A DNA stretch of 64,000 nucleotides from Clostridium vitabionis (GTDB taxonomy: Bacteria > Bacillota > Clostridia > Lachnospirales > Lachnospiraceae): NCBI RefSeq assembly GCF_015351765.1, contig NZ_JADKQA010000003.1, positions 225,203 to 289,202 on the forward strand, written 5' to 3'. Position numbers and translations under genes: made by a program. This document shows, one piece after another, positions 1-9,274 of the stretch (position 1 is the first letter of the stretch; each line of letters starts with the position of its first letter). The notes beneath the pieces were generated by a model, which made no database searches, had not been told where the DNA came from, and saw only the letters and a list, made by a program, of their open reading frames with translations.

Positions 1-480
1 GACCTGGTCATGATGGACGGCGGCCGCGGGCAGGTGAATATCGCCCTCGAGGTGATGAAGAAGCTGAATCTCGCGATTCCCGTCTGCGGGATGGTCAAGG
101 ATGACCGGCACAGGACCCGGGGAATCTGGTACGAAAACCGGGAAATCCCCATTGACACGCACTCGGAGGGATTCCAGCTGGTCACCAGGGTTCAGGACGA
201 GGCGCACCGCTTCGCGATCGAGTACCACCGGAGCCTCCGGAGCCGTGAGCAGGTGCACTCCGTGCTGGATGACATCCCCGGTGTCGGGCCGAAGCGCCGC
301 CTGGCGCTCATGAGAGCATTCCGCAGTTTTGAGGCGGTCCGGGATGCCTCGGTGGAGGAGCTGGAAAATGTCCCGTCCATGAACCGAGCCTCGGCGGAGG
401 CTGTGTATGCCTATTTTCACCGGGCAGGGGGAGGCGCCGCGGCTGACGCGGTCATGGAGATTCCCAACACGACGGGTTAA
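1..480 (+). CDS. uvrC: UvrABC excinuclease subunit C, C-terminal part (5' truncated by window)
   Basis: UvrC makes the dual incisions of nucleotide excision repair in the cytoplasm with UvrA and UvrB. The reading frame is open from base 1 and ends in TAA at 478-480. The visible part carries the UvrC RNase H-like endonuclease block ([14 protein letters not shown], a DEAHRFAI stretch) and ends with the tandem helix-hairpin-helix region ([11 protein letters not shown], then an ELENVPSM-type second hairpin) that binds DNA. It lies 21 bases upstream of hprK in the same orientation, so the two are probably co-transcribed. The N-terminal GIY-YIG nuclease is outside the window. Confidence 0.96.
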   Translation, partial: DLVMMDGGRGQVNIALEVMKKLNLAIPVCGMVKDDRHRTRGIWYENREIPIDTHSEGFQLVTRVQDEAHRFAIEYHRSLRSREQVHSVLDDIPGVGPKRRLALMRAFRSFEAVRDASVEELENVPSMNRASAEAVYAYFHRAGGGAAADAVMEIPNTTG

Positions 481-501
481 TGATTGATGAGGAGAAGCGC
501 C

Positions 502-1434
502 ATGGAAGACAGCAATGTAACCATTACCGAGCTCATTGAAACACAGGGGCTCCGCAACCTGACGCCGGAGATCGACACGGACGGCATTGTCCTCAAGAAT
601 CCCGAGGTCAACCGGCCGGCGCTCCAGCTTACCGGGTTTATTGAGCATTTTGATAAGGATCGTGTGCAGATCATCGGCTATGTGGAACAGGCTTACATCG
701 CGACGCTGACCGACGAGAGAAGGGACGAGGTTTTTGACACACTGCTTGCCCAGGGCATCCCCTGCCTGGTCTACAGCCGCGGCATCACGCCGCAGGATGA
801 TGTTATCGACCTCTGCCGGAGATACCAGGTACCCTGCCTGGTCTCCGAGAAAACCACCTCAGACCTGATGGCGGAGATCATCATCTGGCTGAAGCGGCGC
901 CTGGCTCCCATGATCAGCGTACACGGCGTGCTTGTCGATGTCGCCGGCGTCGGTGTCCTGATCATGGGCGAGAGCGGCATCGGCAAGAGCGAGGCGGCCC
1001 TTGAGCTGATTAAGCGCGGGCACCGCCTGGTCAGCGATGATATTGTGGAAATCCGCAAGGTCAGCGATTCCCGCCTGGTCGGGACATCGCCTGACATTAC
1101 CAAATACTTTATCGAGCTGCGCGGCATCGGGATCATCGATGTCAAGACGCTCTTCGGCGTCCAGTCCGTGAAGGACAAGCAGACCGTGGAGCTGGTCATC
1201 AAGCTCGAGGAGTGGGATAAAGACCGTGAATACGACCGCCTCGGGCTGGAGGACCACTATATGGAATTCCTCGGCAACAAGATCGTCTGCCACGCCATCC
1301 CGATCCGCCCGGGCCGCAACCTGGCGGTGATTGTGGAGTCCGCGGCGGTGAATTTCCGCCAGAAGCAGATGGGATACAACACCGCGCAGGAACTCTACCG
1401 CCGGGTGCAGGCCGCGATGGCCGGAAAGGACTGA
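502..1434 (+). CDS. hprK: HPr kinase/phosphorylase
   Basis: Bifunctional enzyme that phosphorylates and dephosphorylates Ser46 of HPr and Crh, setting carbon catabolite repression through CcpA. The protein is 310 residues, normal for the family. The P-loop GESGIGKS is at about residues 156-163, preceded by the conserved His141 and followed by the LVSDD aspartates (179-180) and the ELRGIGIIDV signature near 206. The ATG at 502 is preferred to the in-frame TTG at 484 because AGGAG at 490-494 sits 7 bases before it. Its likely substrate, an HPr-like protein with Ser46, is encoded further down the same gene string at 4247. Identification is firm. Confidence 0.97.
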   Translation: MEDSNVTITELIETQGLRNLTPEIDTDGIVLKNPEVNRPALQLTGFIEHFDKDRVQIIGYVEQAYIATLTDERRDEVFDTLLAQGIPCLVYSRGITPQDDVIDLCRRYQVPCLVSEKTTSDLMAEIIIWLKRRLAPMISVHGVLVDVAGVGVLIMGESGIGKSEAALELIKRGHRLVSDDIVEIRKVSDSRLVGTSPDITKYFIELRGIGIIDVKTLFGVQSVKDKQTVELVIKLEEWDKDREYDRLGLEDHYMEFLGNKIVCHAIPIRPGRNLAVIVESAAVNFRQKQMGYNTAQELYRRVQAAMAGKD

Positions 1435-1441
1435 ACCGCGC

Positions 1442-2377
1442 ATGATTCAGGCAGAGAAACTTCGGGCAGCCGCGGGGGGCGCTGTCCTGGAAAATGAACC
1501 GATGAGCCAGCACACGACCTTCCGCGCGGGCGGCCCGGCGGACTATTTTGTGACGCCGGCGGACGAACAAGCCCTCGCGGCGGTCATCGCCTGTTGCCGG
1601 GAGGCGGGAGAACCCTACTATCTGATCGGCAACGGCAGCAATATCCTCGTGGCGGACAGCGGTTACCGCGGGGTGATCATCCGGATGGGCCAGGGCATGG
1701 GGGAGATCCGCTCGCTTCCGGGAAATATCCTGCGCGCGGGGGCTGGGGCACTGCTCTCCGTCATCGCGAAGGAGGCGAGAGACCGCAGTCTTGCCGGTTT
1801 TGCCTTTGCGGCAGGCATTCCCGGATCCCTCGGCGGCGCGTGCGTCATGAATGCCGGCGCGTACGGCGGTGAGATGAAGCAGGTTCTCCGCACAGTCCGC
1901 GTGCTGGCGCCTGAGGGAGATTTTCTGGATCTTCCGGCGGATGAGCTGGATCTCGGCTACCGGCACAGTAATATCCCGGAAAGGGGATATACGGCCGTGC
2001 GGGCGGATATTCAGCTTGAACCCGGAAACCGCGCGGAGATTGGCGCGATGATGGACGACCTCGCCGGACGGCGCCGGGAAAAGCAGCCCCTCGAGTATCC
2101 CAGCGCGGGCAGCACCTTCAAGCGCCCGGAGGGGTATTTTGCCGGGAAGCTGATCCAGGATGCCGGCCTCAGGGGATTCCGGGTCGGCGGCGCGCAGGTC
2201 TCGGAAAAGCACTGCGGTTTTGTCATCAACCGGGATCACGCCTCCAGCGCGGACATTTACCGGCTGATCCGTGAGGTTCAGGCGAGAGTGTTCGCCGATT
2301 CCGGGGTGCGGCTCGAGCCGGAGGTGAAATTCCTCGGCTTCGCGGAGGATGCGGAGGATCAGCGGGCAGAAAGCTGA
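1442..2377 (+). CDS. murB: UDP-N-acetylenolpyruvoylglucosamine reductase
   Basis: FAD-dependent reductase that converts UDP-GlcNAc-enolpyruvate to UDP-MurNAc, the second committed step of peptidoglycan precursor synthesis. The 311-residue protein shows the FAD-binding N-terminus (HTTFRAGGPADYF, then IGNGSNILVAD), the AGIPGSLGGACVMNAGAYGGE loop, the YRHSNIP substrate tyrosine region, the catalytic-serine motif AGSTFKRP and the C-terminal LEPEVKFLG glutamate. It starts 7 bases after hprK, so translational coupling is likely. hprK-murB-rapZ-whiA is a common order in Clostridia. Confidence 0.97.
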   Translation: MIQAEKLRAAAGGAVLENEPMSQHTTFRAGGPADYFVTPADEQALAAVIACCREAGEPYYLIGNGSNILVADSGYRGVIIRMGQGMGEIRSLPGNILRAGAGALLSVIAKEARDRSLAGFAFAAGIPGSLGGACVMNAGAYGGEMKQVLRTVRVLAPEGDFLDLPADELDLGYRHSNIPERGYTAVRADIQLEPGNRAEIGAMMDDLAGRRREKQPLEYPSAGSTFKRPEGYFAGKLIQDAGLRGFRVGGAQVSEKHCGFVINRDHASSADIYRLIREVQARVFADSGVRLEPEVKFLGFAEDAEDQRAES

Positions 2378-2422
2378 GGCAGGCAGAAAGCGTGGGCGCG
2401 AAGACAGACAGGAGGACGGAAG

Positions 2423-3292
2423 ATGCGCATGGTAATTGTGACGGGCATGTCCGGCGCGGGCAGGTTTACCGCCATGAAGATCCTGGAGGACATGAAGTTT
2501 TACTGTGTGGACAACCTGCCGATTCCCCTGGTCGGGAAATTCGCGGAGCTCATGCAGGAAAGCCGGGGGGAGATCGAGAATGCCGCGCTCGGCATTGACA
2601 TCCGCACCGGCGATGAGCTGCCCGCCCTGCAGGACACGCTGGATGACTGGGACCGGAAGCACATTGCTTACGAGATCCTCTATCTGGAGGCTTCCGACGA
2701 TACGCTGGTCCGCCGCTTCAAGGAGAGCCGGCGCGACCATCCGCTGCAGACGGGGGAGAGGCGACTGGAGGACGGTATCGCCCTCGAGCGGGAGAAACTG
2801 GCATTTCTCAAGAAGCGCGCCACCTACATTATCGATACCAGCAACCTTCTTGTTCGTGAGCTTAAGACGGAACTTTCGGATATTTTCCAAAAACATGCAA
2901 AATTTTCGAGCCTCAATGTGACCGTCCTGAGCTTCGGTTTCAAGTACGGGATCCCGATCGACGCGGATCTCGTCTTCGACGTGCGGTTCCTGCCCAATCC
3001 CTACTATGTGCCGGAACTGAAGCGCCATACGGGCAATGATCCCGCCGTGCAGGCCTATGTCCGCCGCGGCGGCGTCGCCGATGAATTCATGCGGCGGCTG
3101 ACGGATCTCATCAATTTTCTCCTCCCGCACTATGTCCGGGAGGGAAAAAACAGCCTGGTGATCGCGGTCGGATGTACCGGAGGCCGGCACCGCTCGGTGA
3201 CGGTCGCCAATATGCTGGCGGAAAAGCTGCGCCAGCATGAGGACATCGGCCTCAAGCTGGAACACCGGGATATCGACAGAGACAGGAAGTGA
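2423..3292 (+). CDS. rapZ: RapZ/YvcJ family nucleotide-binding protein
   Basis: Homologue of E. coli RapZ (an RNase adaptor in glucosamine-6-phosphate control) and B. subtilis YvcJ (an ATP/GTP hydrolase). The 289 residues contain the family hallmarks: an N-terminal P-loop region, the YCVDNLP block, the DIRTGDE motif, and a C-terminal GCTGGRHRSV signature followed by a HRD-like end. Odd point: the P-loop reads GMSGAGRF (residues 8-15), with Arg and Phe where the family normally has Lys and Ser/Thr, so nucleotide hydrolysis may be altered. The start has a GGAGGACGGAAG leader at 2411-2422. The next gene, whiA, overlaps its end region. Confidence 0.94.
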   Translation: MRMVIVTGMSGAGRFTAMKILEDMKFYCVDNLPIPLVGKFAELMQESRGEIENAALGIDIRTGDELPALQDTLDDWDRKHIAYEILYLEASDDTLVRRFKESRRDHPLQTGERRLEDGIALEREKLAFLKKRATYIIDTSNLLVRELKTELSDIFQKHAKFSSLNVTVLSFGFKYGIPIDADLVFDVRFLPNPYYVPELKRHTGNDPAVQAYVRRGGVADEFMRRLTDLINFLLPHYVREGKNSLVIAVGCTGGRHRSVTVANMLAEKLRQHEDIGLKLEHRDIDRDRK

Positions 3293-3297
3293 GCAGG

Positions 3298-4272
3298 ATG
3301 TCATTTTCCTCCGGAGTAAAGGAAGAACTCTCCCGGAAGCTGCCCAAGGCGCGCCACTGCCAGCTGGCGGAGTGCGCGGCGCTTCTGGGCCTCTGCGGCA
3401 CCATCCGCCTGGATGAACACGGGCAGCTCAGCCTCCTGATCCGGACGGAAAATGTCACCGTGGCGCGCACCTTTTATATGCTTCTCCGGGAGGCCTTCGG
3501 GATCCGGCCGGAGATCCGCATCAGCAGGAGTGACGCCGGCCGTAGAAAACGGATTTATGTGGTGGCCGTGGGGGATCACGGAAAGACCCGCCGGATTCTT
3601 GAGGCGGTAAAGATGATCGATGACCAGGGGGAAGTCGGGGAGGACTACCGGATGATCCGGATCCTTCTGTTGACTAAGGAATGCTGCCGGAGGGCGTTTC
3701 TGCGCGGCGCGTTTCTGGCGGCCGGCTCGGTCAGCGACCCCGAGCGGTTTTACCATCTGGAATTCGTCTGCCCCGATCCGGAGCGGGCGGAACAGCTCGT
3801 GGAGATCATGGGGACATTTTCCATCGAGGCGAAAACGGTTGTCAGAAAACGATATTATGTGGTATATATTAAAGAAGGCAGTCAGATCGTGGAGACACTG
3901 GGGCTGATGGGAGCGGATAGCGCCCTTATGGCTTTTGAAAATGTGCGGATCGTCAAGGAGATGCGCAACAGCGTCAACCGGCAGGTCAACTGTGAGACAG
4001 CCAACATCGCGAAGACGGTATCGGCGGCAGTCCGCCAGTTGGAGGATATCACCTATATCCGGGATACGAAGGGGCTCGATTATCTTCCGCGGCAGCTTCG
4101 GGAGATCGCGGAGCTCAGGCTCGCCGCGCCGGATGCCCCGCTGAAGGATCTCGGGGAGAGGCTGGATCCGCCGGTGGGAAAATCGGGAGTGAATCACAGG
4201 CTTCGGAAGATCGGCGAGATCGCTGACAGCTTACGAGGAGGAAATGATGGAAGCAAGAAAAGTAAAAATTGA
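3298..4272 (+). CDS. whiA: Sporulation/division regulator WhiA
   Basis: DNA-binding protein with a degenerate LAGLIDADG homing-endonuclease fold and a C-terminal helix-turn-helix. It affects division and chromosome segregation in B. subtilis and sporulation in Streptomyces. The N-terminus (MSFSSGVKEELSRK) and the C-terminal repeat block (NIAKTVSAAVRQ..., then LGERLDPPVGKSGVNHRLRKI) match the family, at a normal 324 residues. The ATG at 3298 is chosen over the in-frame GTG at 3289 because AGGAAG (3284-3289) is 8 bases upstream. It sits directly between rapZ and the Crh-like gene, as in the B. subtilis yvcJ-yvcK-yvcL-crh cluster, but without a yvcK homologue between them. Confidence 0.96.
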   Translation: MSFSSGVKEELSRKLPKARHCQLAECAALLGLCGTIRLDEHGQLSLLIRTENVTVARTFYMLLREAFGIRPEIRISRSDAGRRKRIYVVAVGDHGKTRRILEAVKMIDDQGEVGEDYRMIRILLLTKECCRRAFLRGAFLAAGSVSDPERFYHLEFVCPDPERAEQLVEIMGTFSIEAKTVVRKRYYVVYIKEGSQIVETLGLMGADSALMAFENVRIVKEMRNSVNRQVNCETANIAKTVSAAVRQLEDITYIRDTKGLDYLPRQLREIAELRLAAPDAPLKDLGERLDPPVGKSGVNHRLRKIGEIADSLRGGNDGSKKSKN

Positions 4273-4507
4273 TTCGGCAAAGGGACAGGAAGCCAGGCTG
4301 GCGGCTATGCTGGTCCAGGTGTCATCCCAGTACGAGAGCAGCATCCATATCGAGTATGGCACCAAGACCGTGAACGCGAAGAGCATCATGGGCATGATGT
4401 CGCTGGGCCTCAAGAACGGCGACGAGATCGAGGTGACCGCGGAGGGCAGTGATGCCGCGGAAGCACTGGACGGGATTGAGAAATACCTGACCAACAAGAA
4501 GGGCTGA
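4247..4507 (+). CDS. Crh-like HPr family protein (Glu at position 15)
   Basis: HPr paralogue of 86 residues. HPr normally carries phosphate on His15 for sugar PTS transport and is phosphorylated on Ser46 for CcpA signalling. Here, counting from the ATG at 4247, residue 15 is Glu (KGQEARLAA where HPr has G-x-HARPA), while Arg17 and Ser46 (AKSIMGMMSLG) are kept. B. subtilis Crh likewise lacks His15 (it has Gln) and lies just after yvcL/whiA. The inference is a purely regulatory Crh-type substrate of the HprK encoded upstream, unable to take part in PTS transfer. GAGGAGG at 4235-4241 favours 4247 over the adjacent ATG at 4244. The start overlaps the end of whiA. Confidence 0.92.
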   Translation: MEARKVKIDSAKGQEARLAAMLVQVSSQYESSIHIEYGTKTVNAKSIMGMMSLGLKNGDEIEVTAEGSDAAEALDGIEKYLTNKKG

Positions 4508-4593
4508 GATGCCCGGGGCAGGAATAGGAAAGAGAATTTGCTGAGTTCGAAATGCGCTCGCGCGAGTTAAGTGCTCTGCGTAAATACAGGAAG

Positions 4594-4626
4594 GCCGTTG
4601 CCGGGAGTGCAGCGGCTTTCTTTATT
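4594..4626 (+). terminator. Intrinsic terminator after the hprK-crh gene string
   Basis: An 8-bp stem (GCCGTTGC 4594-4601 with GCAGCGGC 4609-4616, one G-U pair) closes a 7-base loop and is followed by TTTCTTTATT. It ends the upstream operon just before the dnaE ribosome site. A separate perfect 10-bp palindrome, CTCGCGCGAG, lies at 4557-4566. Confidence 0.75.
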
Positions 4627-4639
4627 AAGGGAGGTCAGG

Positions 4640-7600
4640 ATGGCATTTACCCATCTTCACGTACATACCGCGTACAGCCTTCTGGACGCGTCGAGTAAGA
4701 TCGATGAGCTGGTGGACCGGGCAGCGGAGCTCGGCATGAACAGCCTGGCCATCACCGACCACGGGGCGATGTACGGGGTCATCAATTTCTACCGCGCCTG
4801 CCGGGCGAAGGGCATCAAGCCGATCATCGGCTGCGAGATCTATGTGGCGCCCGGTTCACGCTTTGACCGTGAATCCGGGAATCATGAGGACCGGTACTAC
4901 CACCTGATCCTCCTGGCGGAAAATAACCAGGGCTACCGGAACCTGATGAAAATTGTCTCCATCGGGTTCACCGAGGGGTATTATTACCGGCCTCGTGTGG
5001 ACATGGAGGTTCTGGAGAAGTACCACGAGGGGCTGATCGCCTCGTCCGCCTGCCTGGCCGGGGAAGTTGCCCGTCTTCTTTCGGCGGACCGCTACGATGA
5101 TGCCTGCAGGGCTGCCCTGCGCTATCAGGCCATTTTTGGCAAGGACAACTATTTCCTTGAGATGATGGATCATGGGATCCCGCTCCAGAAGAAGGTCAAC
5201 CAGGGGATCATGCGGATGCACGGGGAGCTGGGCATCCCGTGTATCATCTCCAACGACAGCCATTACATCCATGCGGAGGACGCGGAGGCCCACGATATCC
5301 TCCTGTGTATCCAGACCGGGAAAAAAGTCCGGGACACCAACCGGATGCGCTACGAGGGCGGCCAGTATTACCTGAAATCCGAGGAGGAAATGCGCGCTCT
5401 CTTTCCCTACTGTCCGGAGGCCGCGGACAATACCCAGAAGATCGCGGACCGCTGCAATGTCGAGATCGAGTTCGGCGTGCGGAAGCTTCCGAAATTTGCG
5501 GTGCCAGAGGGGTTCACCTCCTGGCGCTATCTCCGGAAGCTCTGCTATGAGGGCTTCGTCCGCCGGTATCCGGATGCCGTAGTGCCGGGCGAGGAGGAAT
5601 TTCTCGCTGCCGGCGACCGGATTGATGCGCCCGCAGCGTCCGCAGGATGCCCGGATTCCCGCCTGGCGCGCCTGGAGACGGAGCTCGGCGTCATCCACCG
5701 GATGGGCTTCGTCGATTACTTTCTGATCGTCTGGGATTACTGCCATTTTGCCCGGTCCCACGGGATCATGGTCGGGCCGGGGCGCGGCTCGGCGGCGGGG
5801 AGCATCGTCTCCTATTCCCTCGGGATCACGGACATCGATCCGATCCGCTACCAGCTGATTTTTGAGCGTTTCCTCAACCCGGAGCGTGTCTCCATGCCGG
5901 ATATCGATGTGGACTTCGAGTACGAGCGGCGCCAGGAAGTGATCGACTATGTGACGGAAAAGTATGGCCGGGAGTGTGTCAGCCAGATTATCACCTTCGG
6001 GACCCTGGCGGCACGCGGCGTTGTCCGCGATGTCGGGCGCGTCCTCGACCTGCCCTACGCCAAATGCGACCAGATCGCCAAGATGATCCCGCAGGATCTC
6101 GGGATCACTCTCGACCAGGCGCTCTCGGCGAACCCGGAGCTGAAGCAGGCCTATGACAGCGACGCCGAGATTCACTACCTCATCGACATGAGCAGGCATC
6201 TCGAGGGGCTGCCGCGGCACACCTCGATCCACGCCGCCGGCGTCCTGATCTGCGCGGCGCCGGTGGACAATTACGTGCCGCTCTCCCGCGGCTCCGACGG
6301 CTCGCTCACCACGCAGTTTGAGGCGCCGATCCTGGAGGAGCTCGGTCTTCTCAAGATGGACTTCCTCGGCCTCAGGACCCTGACCGTCATCCAGGACGCG
6401 GTGAAGCTCGCGGAGAAGAGCAGCGGGAAGACGATCGACATCGCGGAAATCAACTATGACGACCGGAAGGTCCTCGACTACATCGGAACCGGGAAGGACG
6501 AGGGCATTTTCCAGCTCGAGAGCTCCGGGATGAAGGGGTTCATGAAAGAGCTGAAGCCGGAGGGGATCGAGGATTTGATCGCCGGCATTTCCCTCTACCG
6601 GCCAGGGCCGATGGACTTCATCCCCAAATACCTCAAGGGCAAAAATGACCGCTCGTCCATCACCTATGACTGCCCGCAGCTTGAGCATATCCTGGCGCCG
6701 ACCTACGGCTGCATCGTTTACCAGGAGCAGGTCATGCAGATTGTCCGTGACCTCGGCGGGTACACCTGGGGGCGGAGCGATCTCGTGCGCCGCGCCATGT
6801 CCAAGAAAAAGGCGCATGTCATGGCGGAGGAGAGAAAGAATTTCGTCTACGGCAATCCGGAGATCGGCGTCTGCGGCTGCATCGCAAACGGGATCGACGA
6901 GAAGACGGCAAACCGAATCTATGACGAGATGACCGATTTTGCCAAGTACGCCTTTAATAAGTCCCACGCCGCCGCCTACGCGATCGTGGCGTATCAGACC
7001 GCCTGGCTGAAATATTACTATCCGGTGGAATTCATGGCGGCTCTCATGACTTCGGTGCGGGACAACAATTTCAAGGTCTCCCAGTACATCATGGACTGCC
7101 GAAAGATGGGCATCCGGATCCTCCCGCCGGACATTAACGTGGGCGAGGCGGAATTTTCCGCCTCTGACGGTGCCATCCGGTACGGCCTGACCGCTCTCCG
7201 CAGCGTCGGGGAAAATGTGGTCAGCCTCATCATCGGCGAGCGGGAAAAGCATGGAAAATACACCTCCCTGGAAAATTTCATCGACCGTGTCGGCGGCATG
7301 GAGGTGAACCGCCGCGCGCTGGACAGCTTTATCAAATCCGGGGCGATGGACTGCCTCGAGGGGACAAGAAAGCAGAAATGCATGGTCGCCGGGGATATGC
7401 TGGACAGGAAGAGCCGGGAGAAAAAGAACAGCATGGCCGGGCAGATGTCCCTGTTTGATTTTGTGGATGAGGAGACGAAGAAGAGCTTCCGGATAGCACT
7501 GCCGGACGTCGGGGAATTCAGCCGGGCTGAGCTTCTCGGCTTTGAGAAGGAGATGCTGGGCGTTTACATCAGCGGCCACCCGCTGGAGGCGGATGAGGAT

Positions 7601-8197
7601 CTTCTCCGGAAAAACGCGACTGCCCAGACAGCGGACCTCGTGGTGGACGAGGAGACGGGCGAGTCCGCGCTCCGGGACGGCGAGAGCGCGGTTCTCGGCG
7701 GCATGATCACGGATAAGAAGATCAGGACGACCAAGAACAGCCAGGTCATGGCGGTGATTACGCTGGAGGATATGGCGGGAAGTATCGAGGTCCTGGTCTT
7801 CCCGAAGAGCTATGAGAAATACCGCGGCCTGCTCCAGGAGGATGCGAAGGTCTTCATCACCGGGAGGGCTTCCATCGGCGACGACCCGGCAGGGAAACTG
7901 ATCTGCGACCGGGTGGTGTCCTTTGACGCGGTTCCGCGGGAGGTGTGGATCCAGTTCGCGGACATGGAAAGCTACCGCGCGGCGGAAGAAGAGCTTACCC
8001 GGCTTCTGGGACAATCCGCGGGGAAAGACCAGGTGGTCATTTACCTGAAAAAAGAGCGGGCAAAAAAAGTCCTGCCTGCCCAGTATGCGGTCCGCTCCGC
8101 GGATGAAGGTTTCCTGCGGGAGCTGGAGGAGGCGTTCGGGAAGGACAACGTCCGGACCTGCGCGAGGAAGATGAACCTCCTCCGGAAATATGGGTAA
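4640..8197 (+). CDS. dnaE: DNA polymerase III subunit alpha, DnaE type
   Basis: Replicative polymerase of the C family. In Firmicutes with PolC, DnaE extends primers during lagging-strand synthesis. The 1185-residue protein has the N-terminal PHP domain (HLHVHTAYSLLD, then ITDHGAMYG), the catalytic PDIDVDFE with aspartates at about 421 and 423, the GPGRGSAAGS nucleotide-binding loop, the FNKSHAAAYA region, a helix-hairpin-helix stretch and a C-terminal OB fold (LGGMITDKKIRTTKN). The start is set at 4640 by GGGAGG (4629-4634). An upstream in-frame start at 4571 would run through the terminator. It is probably transcribed separately from the genes before it, with pfkA next downstream. Confidence 0.97.
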   Translation: MAFTHLHVHTAYSLLDASSKIDELVDRAAELGMNSLAITDHGAMYGVINFYRACRAKGIKPIIGCEIYVAPGSRFDRESGNHEDRYYHLILLAENNQGYRNLMKIVSIGFTEGYYYRPRVDMEVLEKYHEGLIASSACLAGEVARLLSADRYDDACRAALRYQAIFGKDNYFLEMMDHGIPLQKKVNQGIMRMHGELGIPCIISNDSHYIHAEDAEAHDILLCIQTGKKVRDTNRMRYEGGQYYLKSEEEMRALFPYCPEAADNTQKIADRCNVEIEFGVRKLPKFAVPEGFTSWRYLRKLCYEGFVRRYPDAVVPGEEEFLAAGDRIDAPAASAGCPDSRLARLETELGVIHRMGFVDYFLIVWDYCHFARSHGIMVGPGRGSAAGSIVSYSLGITDIDPIRYQLIFERFLNPERVSMPDIDVDFEYERRQEVIDYVTEKYGRECVSQIITFGTLAARGVVRDVGRVLDLPYAKCDQIAKMIPQDLGITLDQALSANPELKQAYDSDAEIHYLIDMSRHLEGLPRHTSIHAAGVLICAAPVDNYVPLSRGSDGSLTTQFEAPILEELGLLKMDFLGLRTLTVIQDAVKLAEKSSGKTIDIAEINYDDRKVLDYIGTGKDEGIFQLESSGMKGFMKELKPEGIEDLIAGISLYRPGPMDFIPKYLKGKNDRSSITYDCPQLEHILAPTYGCIVYQEQVMQIVRDLGGYTWGRSDLVRRAMSKKKAHVMAEERKNFVYGNPEIGVCGCIANGIDEKTANRIYDEMTDFAKYAFNKSHAAAYAIVAYQTAWLKYYYPVEFMAALMTSVRDNNFKVSQYIMDCRKMGIRILPPDINVGEAEFSASDGAIRYGLTALRSVGENVVSLIIGEREKHGKYTSLENFIDRVGGMEVNRRALDSFIKSGAMDCLEGTRKQKCMVAGDMLDRKSREKKNSMAGQMSLFDFVDEETKKSFRIALPDVGEFSRAELLGFEKEMLGVYISGHPLEADEDLLRKNATAQTADLVVDEETGESALRDGESAVLGGMITDKKIRTTKNSQVMAVITLEDMAGSIEVLVFPKSYEKYRGLLQEDAKVFITGRASIGDDPAGKLICDRVVSFDAVPREVWIQFADMESYRAAEEELTRLLGQSAGKDQVVIYLKKERAKKVLPAQYAVRSADEGFLRELEEAFGKDNVRTCARKMNLLRKYG

Positions 8198-8282
8198 TGC
8201 CGGAAGCTTTACTTTACAACCCGAGGCGGATGATTTAAAATCAGAAGCGGAATGTTAAAAAAAAATCAGGAGGTTGCGGCCC

Positions 8283-9257
8283 ATGGCAAAGAAAATCAAG
8301 ACGATCGGTGTGCTGACCAGCGGAGGCGACGCGCCCGGCATGAACGCCTGCATCCGGGCAGTCGTGAGGACAGCGATCAATAACGGTCTTAAGGTCAAGG
8401 GAATCATGCGCGGCTACGCGGGACTTCTCCAGGAAGAGATTGTGGATATGAACGGCCTCAGTGTCGCGGATATCATCGCCCGGGGCGGCACCATCCTCTA
8501 TACCGCCAGGTGCCCGGAGTTTATGACCGAGGAAGGCCAGAAGCGCGGCGCGGAGATCTGCCGGAAGTACGGCATCGAGGGCCTCATCGTCATCGGCGGC
8601 GACGGTTCCTACCGCGGCGCCGGAAAGCTCTCCGCCCTCGGCATCAACACCATCGGGCTTCCGGGAACCATCGACCTGGACATCGCCTGCACGGACTATA
8701 CCATCGGCTTCGATACCGCCATCAATACCGCCATGGAGGCCATTGACAAGGTCCGCGATACCTCGACCTCCCACGAGCGCTGCTCGATCATCGAGGTGAT
8801 GGGCCGCCATGCGGGCTATATCGCCCTATGGTGCGGCATCGCCAACGGCGCTGAGGACATCCTCCTGCCGGAGAAATACGACGGTGATGAGCAGGCGCTG
8901 ATCAATAAGATTATCGACAGCCGCAAGCGCGGCAAGAAGCACCATATCATCATCAACGCGGAGGGCATCGGCCATTCCGCTTCCATGGCCCGCCGGATCG
9001 AGGCCGCGACGGGCATCGAGACCCGGGCGACCATCCTCGGCTACATGCAGCGCGGCGGCTCGCCGACCTGCAAGGACAGGGTTTACGCCTCCATCATGGG
9101 ATCCAAGGCGGTCGACCTGCTGATCCAGGGCAAGACCAACCGGGTGGTGGCGTACAAGCACGGCGAATTTGTCGATTTCGACATCCAGGAAGCGCTTGCC
9201 ATGAAGAAGGAGCTGCCGCAGGATGAGTATGCGATCAGCCGGATCCTCATCCGATAA
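8283..9257 (+). CDS. pfkA: ATP-dependent 6-phosphofructokinase
   Basis: Glycolytic enzyme that phosphorylates fructose-6-phosphate to fructose-1,6-bisphosphate. The protein is 324 residues. LTSGGDAPGMN is at the N-terminus, GGDGSYRGA at 105-113 has glycine where pyrophosphate-dependent enzymes carry aspartate, and the catalytic loop PGTIDLD (127-133) keeps both aspartates. Most family members have Asn between these aspartates (TIDND); here it is Leu. The MGRHAGYIA and GYMQRGGSP motifs are present. The ATG at 8283 follows CAGGAGG (8267-8273). The dnaE-pfkA pairing is widespread in Clostridia. Confidence 0.96.
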   Translation: MAKKIKTIGVLTSGGDAPGMNACIRAVVRTAINNGLKVKGIMRGYAGLLQEEIVDMNGLSVADIIARGGTILYTARCPEFMTEEGQKRGAEICRKYGIEGLIVIGGDGSYRGAGKLSALGINTIGLPGTIDLDIACTDYTIGFDTAINTAMEAIDKVRDTSTSHERCSIIEVMGRHAGYIALWCGIANGAEDILLPEKYDGDEQALINKIIDSRKRGKKHHIIINAEGIGHSASMARRIEAATGIETRATILGYMQRGGSPTCKDRVYASIMGSKAVDLLIQGKTNRVVAYKHGEFVDFDIQEALAMKKELPQDEYAISRILIR

Positions 9258-9274
9258 GGCAGGGCAGTCAGTTT

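Noticed and set aside
1199-3304. Long - strand ORF of 701 codons
   Set aside because: Lies antisense to hprK, murB and rapZ, all certain genes. No ribosome site or family motif. It is a by-product of high GC content.
4856-8014. Very long - strand ORF of 1052 codons
   Set aside because: Antisense mirror of dnaE in GC-rich DNA. No recognisable domains.
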